Source: Campylobacterales bacterium (GTDB lineage Bacteria; Campylobacterota; Campylobacteria; Campylobacterales; QNZT01). From it: a DNA stretch of 14,909 nt. The first letter of the stretch is position 1. The number at the start of each line of letters is the position of its first letter. The stretch is from contig DQTU01000295.1 in assembly GCA_015662615.1 (NCBI GenBank), positions 1 to 14,909 of the forward strand, written 5' to 3'. The notes under the pieces were generated by a model. That model did not search any database, was not told where the DNA came from, and worked only from the letters and a program-made list of their open reading frames with translations. The translations under genes and the position numbers were made by a program. This document shows, one piece after another, positions 7,212 through 14,773 of the stretch.

Positions 7212-8024
7212 ATGGTTCGAGACATCATCACCTACCCAGATAAACGCATCGAAATTATTTCACCAGATTTGAGAACTTTTGATGAGGATTTATACTCAGT
7301 TATCCAAGATTTAAAAGATACCTTAGAAGCAAAACAAGTAAAAGCTATAGCTGCTATACAGATAGCAGTACCTATGTCAGTTATAGTAATTAAAAAAGAG
7401 AATGGTTCCTTTTTAGAGATCATCAATCCTAGAATTATAAGAAAAAGTGGCTCTATTGACTCAATGGAATCAACACTTTATTTTCCAAATGTTACCCAAA
7501 ATGTGAAACGATATGAAAAGATAAACCTCTTATATCAAGACAGAGACGGCAAACAACACTCATTAAAAGCAGAAGGAGATTTTGCACTTCTTTTACAGAG
7601 AAAGATTGATTATGTTTATGGTGCAACATTGGCAAATAGGATGAAGAATAAAGGTAGAAAAGAGTTTGAAAAAGAGCTCGCTGCTGGTGGGGTGCAAGGT
7701 TCATTTGAGAGTTGTCCTGCTGTCTTTAAAAGAGACTATGTATTAAGTTTTATTCAAAAAATACTCTTTTTTATACTTTTGGCAAATATCGCAAGCTTTT
7801 TTGTATCTACTGAAACACTTGAAGGACTTCATACCTATACAGGATACGGACTTATTGTAGCTTCAATTCTTGTAGTTATTTACTTTTTTGTAGGATACTA
7901 TGAGTTAAATGTTGAAAAATCATGTACAAGCTGTAAAATGGGTCTCATAACTGCCAATACCTTATACTATGCACTAGCGACATTTGCATTGGCAACTATG
8001 AGTTATTTTCTACTTAAAGTCTAA
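7212..8024 (+). CDS. Catalytically dead peptide-deformylase-like domain fused to membrane domain
   Basis: A 270-residue protein of unknown function. Residues 1-155 align with peptide deformylase (Def) from beginning to end, but every active-site residue is replaced. Motif 1 (GLAAPQ) reads AIAAIQ (45-50, Q50 kept). Motif 2 (EGCLS) reads ESTLY (86-90, metal Cys to T88). Motif 3 (QHExDH) reads QRKIDY (129-134, the two metal His to R130 and Y134, catalytic Glu to K131). The surrounding FPN, YVYG and NRMKNKGRKEFEKEL keep the family pattern. Residues ~156-270 add a segment with C168 and three hydrophobic helices (about 179-197, 209-229, 244-267), with a CTSC pair (238-241) between the second and third. 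It cannot be a working deformylase; a membrane-tethered binding protein is possible. A genuine def gene should exist elsewhere. The stop overlaps the convergent rluA-family gene by 11 bases. Confidence 0.8.
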   Translation: MVRDIITYPDKRIEIISPDLRTFDEDLYSVIQDLKDTLEAKQVKAIAAIQIAVPMSVIVIKKENGSFLEIINPRIIRKSGSIDSMESTLYFPNVTQNVKRYEKINLLYQDRDGKQHSLKAEGDFALLLQRKIDYVYGATLANRMKNKGRKEFEKELAAGGVQGSFESCPAVFKRDYVLSFIQKILFFILLANIASFFVSTETLEGLHTYTGYGLIVASILVVIYFFVGYYELNVEKSCTSCKMGLITANTLYYALATFALATMSYFLLKV

Positions 8025-8736
8025 AATCCTTAGGCTCTTTCGATTCAAAACTATAACCTAGTAGTGAGATTTTAGAAGCATGGAGTAAAACTCTTTTATG
8101 TGGTTTTCCTCCATAAAGTTGATCTCCAATAATAGGGAATCCTTCACTTCTAAGATGTACACGGATTTGGTGTGTTCGTCCTGTTTTTATCACAACTTTT
8201 ACTTTTGATGTTTTCCCATCTATCATCATAGGAGTTACTTCACTAAGCGCATTTCTTCCATCTTCAGAAATTTTAGAATGTGATTGGTTTTTAACTTTGA
8301 TTGTCATGATAGGTTTATCGATAACCATATCATCTACTACGATACCACCAACCCATGCTAAATACTCTTTTTGCACACTCTGGCGCTTAAACTCTCTAAT
8401 AGCTTTTTCTCTGAACTCTTCATTTTTCACTAAAAGCAAAACACCACTAGTCTCTTTATCTAAACGATGCAGTAACTTTTGCCCATGTTTTTTTGCAATT
8501 TGTTCGCTTGTAACATGAGCGGGTTTATCAATAGCTACGATATTTTCATCTTCAAAGATCACCTTAACCTTGTTAATCTCTTCAACTCTAAATCGCACAT
8601 TGACATGCATCATAGCTCTTGCCATGACTACTTTTTTTCCTAAACAGTAAACAACACCTCGATCAATCAAATCTTTTGCTGAACGATTTGTGATATTTTC
8701 TTGAATGGCTAATAATTTATACGCTTTTTCTGTCAT
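8014..8736 (-). CDS. RluA-family rRNA pseudouridine synthase
   Basis: The enzyme isomerises uridine to pseudouridine in structured RNA, most often 23S rRNA. The 240-residue product has an N-terminal S4-type RNA-binding region (1-50, including RSAKDLIDRGVVYCLGKKV), then the catalytic domain: FEDENIVAIDKPAHV (61-75), LLHRLDKETSGVLLLVKN (88-105) with catalytic D93, FKRQSVQKEYLAWVGG, KTGRTHQIRVHLRS and GDQLYGG. These are the standard RluA/RluC/RluD motifs, so activity is expected, but the exact target uridine cannot be assigned, and I therefore give no gene symbol. It is a little shorter than E. coli RluC/RluD. It follows the broken c-di-GMP gene by 45 bases in the same direction and converges on the deformylase-like gene. 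An HP0956-type homologue lies near waaA in H. pylori, consistent with a conserved cluster. Confidence 0.9.
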   Translation of the reverse strand: MTEKAYKLLAIQENITNRSAKDLIDRGVVYCLGKKVVMARAMMHVNVRFRVEEINKVKVIFEDENIVAIDKPAHVTSEQIAKKHGQKLLHRLDKETSGVLLLVKNEEFREKAIREFKRQSVQKEYLAWVGGIVVDDMVIDKPIMTIKVKNQSHSKISEDGRNALSEVTPMMIDGKTSKVKVVIKTGRTHQIRVHLRSEGFPIIGDQLYGGKPHKRVLLHASKISLLGYSFESKEPKDFRL

Positions 8737-8781
8737 TTTTTACTCTTTTTTAGCTTTTTGAGCATTGTACTGTTTAACGCT

Positions 8782-10773
8782 TCAAGTTTGGATTAGAGCC
8801 AACTCTTTTTCAACTATAAAATATTGTTCAAACGCCTCTGCGGAGAGTGGTTTAAAGAAGTAATAACCTTGTACGGTATCACAGCCAAGTTCTATTAATA
8901 CATCCACTTGATCTTTGGTTTCAACACCTTCAGCAACTACTTTAAGGTTAAATCTTTTCGCTAAGTCAATGATTGTTTTAGTGATCGCCACATCATCTTT
9001 GTCATCTGGTAAACCATCAATAAAACTTTTATCTATCTTGATGGTATTGATCGGTAATTTTTTCAGATAACTAAGAGAAGAGTATCCTGTTCCAAAATCA
9101 TCGATACTGATTTCAATACCCAAAGATTTCAAATAGAAAAGTTTTTTTATATTCTCTTCTGTTTGTGTTAAAAATGCTGATTCCGTAAGTTCTATCTCTA
9201 AGTGATTTAGATTTACACCACTGTTTTGCATCAATGCATTAAACTCTTCTAAAAAATTCTTCTGCTTAAAGTGCATTTGAGAGATATTAATGGCTATTCT
9301 AAAGTCCTGTTTACTTATTTTATTCCAAGTTTTAACTTGTAAACTTGCAGTTTTAATGACCCAGTTTTCTAGATCAATAATCAAAGAAGATTTTTCAGCA
9401 ATGGGAATCAATTCAGTGTGAGAGACAAAACCAAGCTTTTTACTATTCCATCGAAGCAGTGCTTCCATGCTTTCTACGCTATTAGTTTTCTAATCAACTT
9501 TTGGCTGATAATTTAAAGAGAGTTCTTTATTTTTGATAGCAGAGCGGAGCTCAGTTTCTATGAGATAAGCTCTTGATTTTTCTATATTGAGATCAGTATC
9601 ATAAAAAACAAAATCATTTTTCCCATTTTTTTTGGCATGATACATCGCTAAATCAGCATATTGTATCAACAGATTTGCACTATCACTATCTATCACATAC
9701 CTTGAAATTCCTATACTTCCTGAAACATACGCTTTGGTGCCTTCTAAATCTATCTCTTTAGATATCTCATAAATTATTTTATCGGCAATATGTTCGATAT
9801 CTTCAGACTTTTCTACATTTTCAAGTACGATGGTAAATTCATCACCTCCCAATCTTGCTACAAAATCACTCTCTCTTACGCAGCTATTTAACCTAAAAGC
9901 TACCTCTTGTAAAAGAAGATCTCAATAGTCATGACCTAAAGTATCATTGACATTTTTAAAACCATCAAGATCAAGAAAAAGAAGTGCAAAATGCTCTTCT
10001 TTTCGATTATGTCTTTTGATAGTTTCTTCTAAATACTGGTGAAAATAGTGACGATTAGGGAGTTTAGTAAGTTGATCAAACATCGCAAGATTTTTTAACT
10101 CATCTTCCACTTTTGTTCGATGATCAAGTTCCTCTTTGATTTTTGAAATCATTTTATTAAATCCACGAGAAAGAATACCAATTTCATCAGGTGAGTCATT
10201 TTTAATTTTGATATCAAAATCTTTTTCATGGGTCACTTTTTGCATCGCATCTGTGAGGTGTAGCAATGGTTCTATCATAAGATTATGAATTTTTCTAAAA
10301 AGTATATTGGCTATAAAAATAGAGATCAAGATACTACCAAGAGTAAGCATCATGATAAAATCAATATAGTTTTTAAACTCATTTTGCGTATAAACCAAGA
10401 GAATATTTCCAAGGTTTTCACCCTATTATATGATAGGTGTTCTTATGAGTGCACTATCGTTTTCCCAATATATCGTATCACTTTTATGATAAACAAAATT
10501 ATAATCTTTATCAACTTTATAGGCTGTAAAAAGTTGATCCTCTTTATTAAAAACTGCCGCATAAATGATATTTGATTTTGCTTTGAGTGTATTTAATATC
10601 TCATTTGCAGTTACCAAATCTTCAAAAATAAGTGCACCTGAGATATTTTCAACGATAATTTTAGAGTTATTTTTCAAGTCTGATTCAATTTCTGTTTTAT
10701 ATCTTGCATATTCAGTACCAAGAAAAACTGCACCAAGAAACAAAATAATAATGGTCGTAATAAATAACTTATG
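8782..10773 (-). pseudogene. Membrane sensor-HAMP-GGDEF-EAL c-di-GMP gene broken by four in-frame stops
   Basis: One minus-strand reading frame of about 660 codons encodes a bifunctional c-di-GMP cyclase/phosphodiesterase: first membrane helix (~10770-10700, LFITTIIILFLGAVFLG), a CHASE8-like periplasmic sensor (~10690-10400), second helix (~10362-10300), HAMP (~10300-10130), GGDEF (~10089-9590) and EAL (~9570-8790). Stops interrupt it at 10426-10428 (TAA), 10423-10425 (TAG), 9922-9924 (TGA) and 9490-9492 (TAG), with no frameshift anywhere. The TGA replaces the invariant Gly of GHDYGD, one base from GGA. All other motifs remain: GGDEF (9849-9835), RxxD inhibitory site five residues before it, EALLRW, NISQMHF, ELTESAF, DDFGTGYSSL, KIDKSF, VAEGVET and QGYYFFKP. 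There is no in-frame ATG before the first stop; the frame opens after TGA 10774-10776, and a TTG at 10743 would cut the first helix. It overlaps the waaA stop region and was probably the cluster's next gene. Confidence 0.88.
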
Positions 10774-11905
10774 TCAAAACCTTAACAATAGGTTCGATAT
10801 CTGTACGACTTGTTATTTTAGTGCCATGGAGTTCTTTCATATCACTATTTAGATTTTCAATCTCTATAACCTCTATCCCCTCAACCAAACTAAAAAGTGC
10901 TTCTTGGTTAAAGATATGTTTTCCACTAATGATTTTACAACCAAAATGAGCAGGTTCTAGAGGATTATGTCCTCCTACCCCTTCAACAAATGATCCGCCA
11001 AGTATCACGATATCACTAATAGCGTATAAATTGATAAGTTCACCCATGCAGTCAATCAAAACTACATCACTTTCAAGGTTATCTTTCTCACTAAATCGAT
11101 GATAAGTTAAACCCATTTTCTTCGCATAATTCAGAAGTAATCCATCCACATCATCAAAACGCTCAGGATGACGAGGAACAACGATAAGTTTTTGATTATC
11201 TCCAAGCTTCAAGTTCTTTAGTATTAACGCTTCTTCGCCCTTGTGGGCACTTGCAAGGGTAATCACTTCACATGAAGGCTTTGTATATGTTCTTGTCACT
11301 TCTATCTCTTGAAAAGCTTTGATATTTCCATTGACAATTACATTTTTAGCACCAAGTTCAAGTAGACGGTTTTTATCTTTAACACTTTGAGCAAAAACCA
11401 TATCTATTTGAGCAAAAATCTTTTTATAAAACCAAGAAAACTTCAGATAACTTTTATAAGAGTTGTCAGATATTCGCGCATTGATGAGGTAGGTCTTCGC
11501 ACCTTTTAACTTTGCCACTAAAAAAAGAAGGTACCAAAGTTCTGCCTCACTTACTACTAAAGCATGCTGTTTTTTAATCCAAAATGGGAGTAGTAGCTCA
11601 AATGGCAAGTAACGACTGTTTTTGGTTAATTTACAAGCTTCCTCATATCCCGTTTGCGTAATTGTAGAAATATTTATAACACTATCTAATCTAGAGATCA
11701 AAGGCTTAAGGGAGCGTACTTCTCCAAAAGATGCAGCATGAAACCAAACACCCTTTTTTTCAAATGCAGGATTTTTCCAAAGTGCAAATCGTCTTAGTAT
11801 GGAGTGTTGGTATTTTTGCTTAAAAGTCAGAAGAAAAAGAAAGGGTATCGCTAAGATATAAATTATCAAAGCGATACAAAGATAAAAAAGTGTAAAAAGA
11901 GTCAA
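10769..11905 (-). CDS. waaA: 3-deoxy-D-manno-octulosonic acid (Kdo) transferase
   Basis: WaaA (KdtA) transfers Kdo from CMP-Kdo to lipid IVA at the cytoplasmic face of the inner membrane, building the lipopolysaccharide inner core. The 378-residue product starts with a hydrophobic anchor (1-28), then KYQHSILRRFALW, and GVWFHAASFGEVRSLKP (52-68), where E62 matches the catalytic glutamate of the GT30 family. VSEAELWY, VPRHPERFDDV and GGSFVEGVGGHNPLEPA (donor site) complete the family pattern. The start is TTG at 11903-11905, one base after the flgZ-like stop, with GAGAG upstream; no ATG exists near it and the N-terminus fits relatives. Whether it adds one or two Kdo residues is not visible. It sits between the flgZ-like gene and the broken GGDEF-EAL gene, as kdtA sits beside HP0958 in H. 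pylori. Confidence 0.93.
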   Translation of the reverse strand: MTLFTLFYLCIALIIYILAIPFLFLLTFKQKYQHSILRRFALWKNPAFEKKGVWFHAASFGEVRSLKPLISRLDSVINISTITQTGYEEACKLTKNSRYLPFELLLPFWIKKQHALVVSEAELWYLLFLVAKLKGAKTYLINARISDNSYKSYLKFSWFYKKIFAQIDMVFAQSVKDKNRLLELGAKNVIVNGNIKAFQEIEVTRTYTKPSCEVITLASAHKGEEALILKNLKLGDNQKLIVVPRHPERFDDVDGLLLNYAKKMGLTYHRFSEKDNLESDVVLIDCMGELINLYAISDIVILGGSFVEGVGGHNPLEPAHFGCKIISGKHIFNQEALFSLVEGIEVIEIENLNSDMKELHGTKITSRTDIEPIVKVLT

Positions 11906-11906
11906 A

Positions 11907-12647
11907 TTAACTCTCTGCTGCTGCCTCTGCTTCCTCTTCAGCCTGAGGTGCTAAAAACAAAATTCTACCACAGTGAGGACAAGTAGTGATCTCTTCACCT
12001 TTGATTACACTTGCATAAGTATGGTCATTGATTCTCATATAACATCCATAACATGCTTGTTTTTTAACAGGAACGACCGTAGTATTTCCAGCCCATCTTC
12101 TAATTTTTTCATAAAAAACAATGATATTTTGACTCATAGCAGCCATAAGTGTCTGCTTGTCTCCAAAAACTTGCATTCTCTCTTTTTCAAGTTTTGCTAA
12201 CTCTTTATCTGTATCTTTTTGAACTTTTGCAATATCTTCTTGCATCGCTTCAATCTCTTCTCCAAAATCTTCAATTTCAGTAGTTTTTAACTCACCAATT
12301 TTATCAAATCTTTCAATCTCATCATTTGCAAAATCAATTTGTTCTTTTGCAATTTCCTCTTCAAGTTGAAGTGCTTTCATCTCTTTTTCAGTTTTTACAG
12401 CACCACTCTTTTCGCTTAATGATTTTAATTTGTCATTTAACTCAGCAAGATGTAACTCATTTTTACGCTTTTTAAGTTCTGTATCTTGAATATCTTCTTT
12501 ATGTTTCTCAATTTTAGCTTCAAGATCTTTTTGAGCGTCAAGTTTTGCATCAAGGTCTTCTCTGATTTGTTCGATTCTTGGCTCAAATGAGTCAATCTTT
12601 TTATCAATCTCTACTAATTCTACAAGTTGTTTTAAATATGCATTCAT
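11907..12647 (-). CDS. flgZ: Coiled-coil zinc-ribbon protein, FlgZ/HP0958 family
   Basis: A 246-residue protein with a long two-stranded coiled coil (about residues 10-165, strongly Glu/Lys-rich heptads) followed by a C4 zinc ribbon: C199-Y-G-C202 and C223-P-H-C226, with AGNTTVVPV between coil and ribbon. This is the architecture of H. pylori HP0958 (FlgZ), which stabilises the RpoN sigma factor and binds flaA mRNA, thereby linking to flagellar gene control (established in H. pylori and C. jejuni). The C-terminus ends in an acidic Ala/Glu tail (QAEEEAEAAAES) that is not a usual functional element. Order nif3-flgZ-waaA matches HP0959-HP0958-HP0957 as I recall, supporting the name. Whether it acts on RpoN in this organism is inferred. 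The ATG lies 8 bases after the nif3 stop. Confidence 0.85.
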   Translation of the reverse strand: MNAYLKQLVELVEIDKKIDSFEPRIEQIREDLDAKLDAQKDLEAKIEKHKEDIQDTELKKRKNELHLAELNDKLKSLSEKSGAVKTEKEMKALQLEEEIAKEQIDFANDEIERFDKIGELKTTEIEDFGEEIEAMQEDIAKVQKDTDKELAKLEKERMQVFGDKQTLMAAMSQNIIVFYEKIRRWAGNTTVVPVKKQACYGCYMRINDHTYASVIKGEEITTCPHCGRILFLAPQAEEEAEAAAES

Positions 12648-12655
12648 GTTTGTCT

Positions 12656-13381
12656 CTATCCTATGTATATAAATGGATTTTTGGAATTTGCGATTATAGC
12701 AGATAAACCATAATTTTGCAACTCTTCCTTCATAGAAGTGCCAAAATACACCTCGCTCTCATAATGCCCAATCTCAATAAGTGAAATTCCATTCTCTTTT
12801 GCTTCTAACGCTTCATGGTATTTAATATCCCCAGTCAACAGACAGTCAGCTTGTAATTCCCCCAACAGACTCGCTCCAGAACCAGTGCAGAGTGCTGCTG
12901 TTTTTATATGTTTATGTGAAGTTACAGTTTTAACATGTGGTAAATTCAAACTATCAGCAACTTTTTTTGAAAATTCATCAAAAGGCATATCCACATCAAA
13001 ATAACAGAGATGCTCTTCGCACTCTTTAACTTCATAACCTAAAACTTCACTCAAAACATAACGATTTAGGTGTGTTTTATCATAATTGGTATGCATGGCA
13101 ATTATCGAGATATTTTTCTGTATCGCTTTTTGAATAAGGTTTGAAGGATATTTTGCAAAATCTAACTGCTTAAGTCCTCGAAAAATTATCGGATGATGCA
13201 CAATCAAAGCTGAATTTTCATTTATCTCACACAAAAGCTCAAAATCAACATCAAGTCCAACATAAATATCTTCCACCTCATCTTCTAAACTTCCAACTAT
13301 CAAACCACTATTATCCCACTCAGCTTGAAGCTCAAAAGGACTCAGTTCGTTTAAGATATCAATTAGTTTCTTTAGCTGCAT
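12656..13381 (-). CDS. Nif3-like dinuclear metal centre protein (GTP cyclohydrolase I type 2 homologue)
   Basis: The 241-residue product belongs to the Nif3/YbgI/DUF34 family, widespread proteins with a two-metal site whose physiological substrate is unsettled. Family motifs are AEWDNSGLIVG (20-30), ALIVHHPIIFRGLKQL (58-73, metal ligands H62 and H63), IIAMHTNYD (93-101, H97 and D101), LLTGDIKYHEA and the C-terminal IEIGHYESEV (His and Glu ligands). I place the start at ATG 13379-13381: AAGGA stands eight bases before it and the family begins MQLKKLIDILNELSP-like. An upstream in-frame codon at 13426 would add 15 residues read through glyQ coding sequence and is not needed. The gene thus overlaps the glyQ 3' end by 23 bases, suggesting translational coupling. 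In databases it is often labelled GTP cyclohydrolase I type 2, which overstates the evidence. Confidence 0.88.
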   Translation of the reverse strand: MQLKKLIDILNELSPFELQAEWDNSGLIVGSLEDEVEDIYVGLDVDFELLCEINENSALIVHHPIIFRGLKQLDFAKYPSNLIQKAIQKNISIIAMHTNYDKTHLNRYVLSEVLGYEVKECEEHLCYFDVDMPFDEFSKKVADSLNLPHVKTVTSHKHIKTAALCTGSGASLLGELQADCLLTGDIKYHEALEAKENGISLIEIGHYESEVYFGTSMKEELQNYGLSAIIANSKNPFIYIG

Positions 13382-14234
13382 CCAATTGTTCCTTATACAC
13401 AGTTGCACACCCTTTTGCAAGATCACGCACTTTGAGGATATAGTTTTGTCTTTCAGTCACAGAAATCGCTTTTCGAGCGTCCAAAACATTAAAAGTATGT
13501 GAAGCTAATAAACAATAATCATACGCAGGAAGTGGTAATTTCTCCTCAAGACAGCGATTGCACTCTTTCTCATAATCAGAAAAATGTCTAAAAAGCATAT
13601 CCGTATCCGCTATTTCAAAACTATACTTAGAAAACTCAAATTCACTCTGCTTATGAACATCACCATAAGTGGTTACACCATGTTCATTTTCACTCCAAAC
13701 GATATCATAAACGCTATCTACATTTTGGAGATACATTGCCAATCGCTCTGTTCCATAGGTAATTTCAGCCGCCACACTCTCACATGGATAACCGCCCACT
13801 TGCTGAAAATAGGTAAATTGCGTTACTTCCATGCCATCAAGCCAAACTTCCCAGCCAAGACCCCATGCACCAAGTGTTGGAGATTCCCAATTATCTTCCA
13901 CAAAACGAATATCATGATTTTTCAAATCAAGTCCTAAAGCTTCAAGACTTTTCAGATACAACTCTTGAATATTGTCAGGACTCGGCTGCATAATCACTTG
14001 AAACTGATAATAAGCTCCCAATCGGTTAGGGTTTTCACCATATCTTCCATCAGTAGGACGACGCGAAGGAGCCACATAAGCACAACTCCATGGAGCGGAA
14101 TCAAGCGTTTTTAAAAAAGTAGCTTTGTGAAAAGTCCCTGCACCTGATGGGATATCATAAGGCTGCAAAATTGCACACCCCTGCTCTGCCCAGTATGTTT
14201 GTAACTTTAGTAACATTTGTGAAAAATTTAACAA
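13359..14234 (-). CDS. glyQ: Glycyl-tRNA synthetase alpha subunit
   Basis: GlyQ is the catalytic-site subunit of the heterotetrameric (alpha2-beta2) glycyl-tRNA synthetase. The 291-residue product matches the family throughout: QTYWAEQGCAILQPYDIPSG, APSRRPTDGRYGENPNRLG, YYQFQVIMQPSPDNIQELYL, NWESPTLGAWGLGWEVWLDG, MEVTQFTYFQQ and the C-terminal LDARKAISVTERQNYILKVR. The start is TTG at 14232-14234: AAGGA lies six bases upstream, and the family N-terminus (x-x-F-S-x-x-L-L-x-L-Q) is kept; the first ATG (residue 7) would remove conserved FS. It overlaps the preceding gene's stop by seven bases and is itself overlapped by the nif3-like gene. The beta subunit glyS is not in the window, so alpha and beta are not encoded side by side downstream here; in H. 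pylori they are also unlinked. Confidence 0.96.
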   Translation of the reverse strand: MLNFSQMLLKLQTYWAEQGCAILQPYDIPSGAGTFHKATFLKTLDSAPWSCAYVAPSRRPTDGRYGENPNRLGAYYQFQVIMQPSPDNIQELYLKSLEALGLDLKNHDIRFVEDNWESPTLGAWGLGWEVWLDGMEVTQFTYFQQVGGYPCESVAAEITYGTERLAMYLQNVDSVYDIVWSENEHGVTTYGDVHKQSEFEFSKYSFEIADTDMLFRHFSDYEKECNRCLEEKLPLPAYDYCLLASHTFNVLDARKAISVTERQNYILKVRDLAKGCATVYKEQLDAAKETN

Positions 14235-14773
14235 GCTAATTCCTTTGAAGTTTGTTCTTTAAATTGTTTAGTAAAAAAGTTGACATCTTCTGTAAATATA
14301 TCATCTATAAAACCATTATTTTTATACTCTTGCAAAGCAAAACGGGGTGCACCTTTTTCAATACCACATTTATATCTATTGAAATGCGTTTTGCAATTTT
14401 CATGCACTACGCAATAGATAAAAGTATAATCATTTTTTTGTACATTTATCTCTCCAAGAATTTTATCTAACTCAGTTTTACCGCTAACCAACTTCCCTCT
14501 TAACTCTTTGTTATCAGGTTTTCTTTGATTTTTAAATTCAATACAATAGACTCTATTTTTATAAACATATACAGCATCAAATGCTTGTGGTCTTACATTT
14601 GAATCAGGGTATCTCACTTCAATAATTTTATCAAAATTGATTACTTCTTGACTTTCATCTGCACACAAATAATAAGCTGGTATATCTTCGTGATGCTTAT
14701 CTTTACTAGTCTCTTTAAAAGTAGAAAAAAAAGCTTTATAATTTTGTTCTAAAGCATAGTTAATCTCAGCCAT
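14228..14773 (-). CDS. Uncharacterised protein, PD-(D/E)XK nuclease-like
   Basis: A 181-residue protein I do not recognise. A beta-hairpin with the spacing of a PD-(D/E)XK nuclease core is visible: F65-D66-AVYVYKNRVYCI-E79-F-K81, that is D-x12-ExK, with an N-terminal helix (ALEQNYKAFFSTFKE) before it and a helical C-terminal half. This fold occurs in restriction enzymes, Holliday resolvases and many DNA-repair or defence nucleases, but also in inactive relatives, so nuclease activity is a hypothesis. The start is the ATG at 14771-14773, which overlaps the previous gene's stop (ATGGCTGA); an upstream in-frame start at 14866 would add 31 poor residues inside the preceding coding frame. The stop overlaps the glyQ TTG start by seven bases. 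Overlaps on both sides indicate one transcript with its neighbours. Cysteines (C37, C77, C121, C127, C136, C181) show no clear metal pattern. Confidence 0.65.
   Translation of the reverse strand: MAEINYALEQNYKAFFSTFKETSKDKHHEDIPAYYLCADESQEVINFDKIIEVRYPDSNVRPQAFDAVYVYKNRVYCIEFKNQRKPDNKELRGKLVSGKTELDKILGEINVQKNDYTFIYCVVHENCKTHFNRYKCGIEKGAPRFALQEYKNNGFIDDIFTEDVNFFTKQFKEQTSKELAC

Noticed and set aside
7212..7700. Calling the plus-strand gene a functional peptide deformylase (def)
   Set aside because: The metal ligands Cys, His, His and the catalytic Glu are all replaced, and a membrane domain follows; homology is clear but the activity cannot be present.
8737..8781. Terminator between the broken c-di-GMP gene and the RluA-family gene
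   Set aside because: Only a three-pair stem (GCT/AGC) can be drawn, with no proper T-tract after it on the minus strand; transcription probably continues.
9835..9852. GGAGGTGATG at the GGDEF motif as a ribosome-binding site
   Set aside because: It simply encodes Gly-Gly-Asp-Glu; the apparent ATG is immediately adjacent to the purines, and in a different frame from the domain.
9490..10428. Stop-codon recoding (for example TGA as Trp/Sec or TAG as amber sense codon)
   Set aside because: TAA, TAG and TGA are all involved, the TGA replaces Gly, no other gene in the window has internal stops, and no recoding element is visible.
8782..10743. Four separate small genes for sensor, HAMP-GGDEF, GGDEF-part and EAL proteins
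   Set aside because: All lie in one frame, the sequence between them reads as continuous domain sequence through the stops, and the presumed starts are mostly TTG codons inside conserved motifs. One broken gene explains them.
13382..13426. A 15-residue longer N-terminus for the Nif3-like protein
   Set aside because: The extension is unlike family N-termini and overlaps glyQ coding sequence; ATG 13381 has AAGGA at good spacing.
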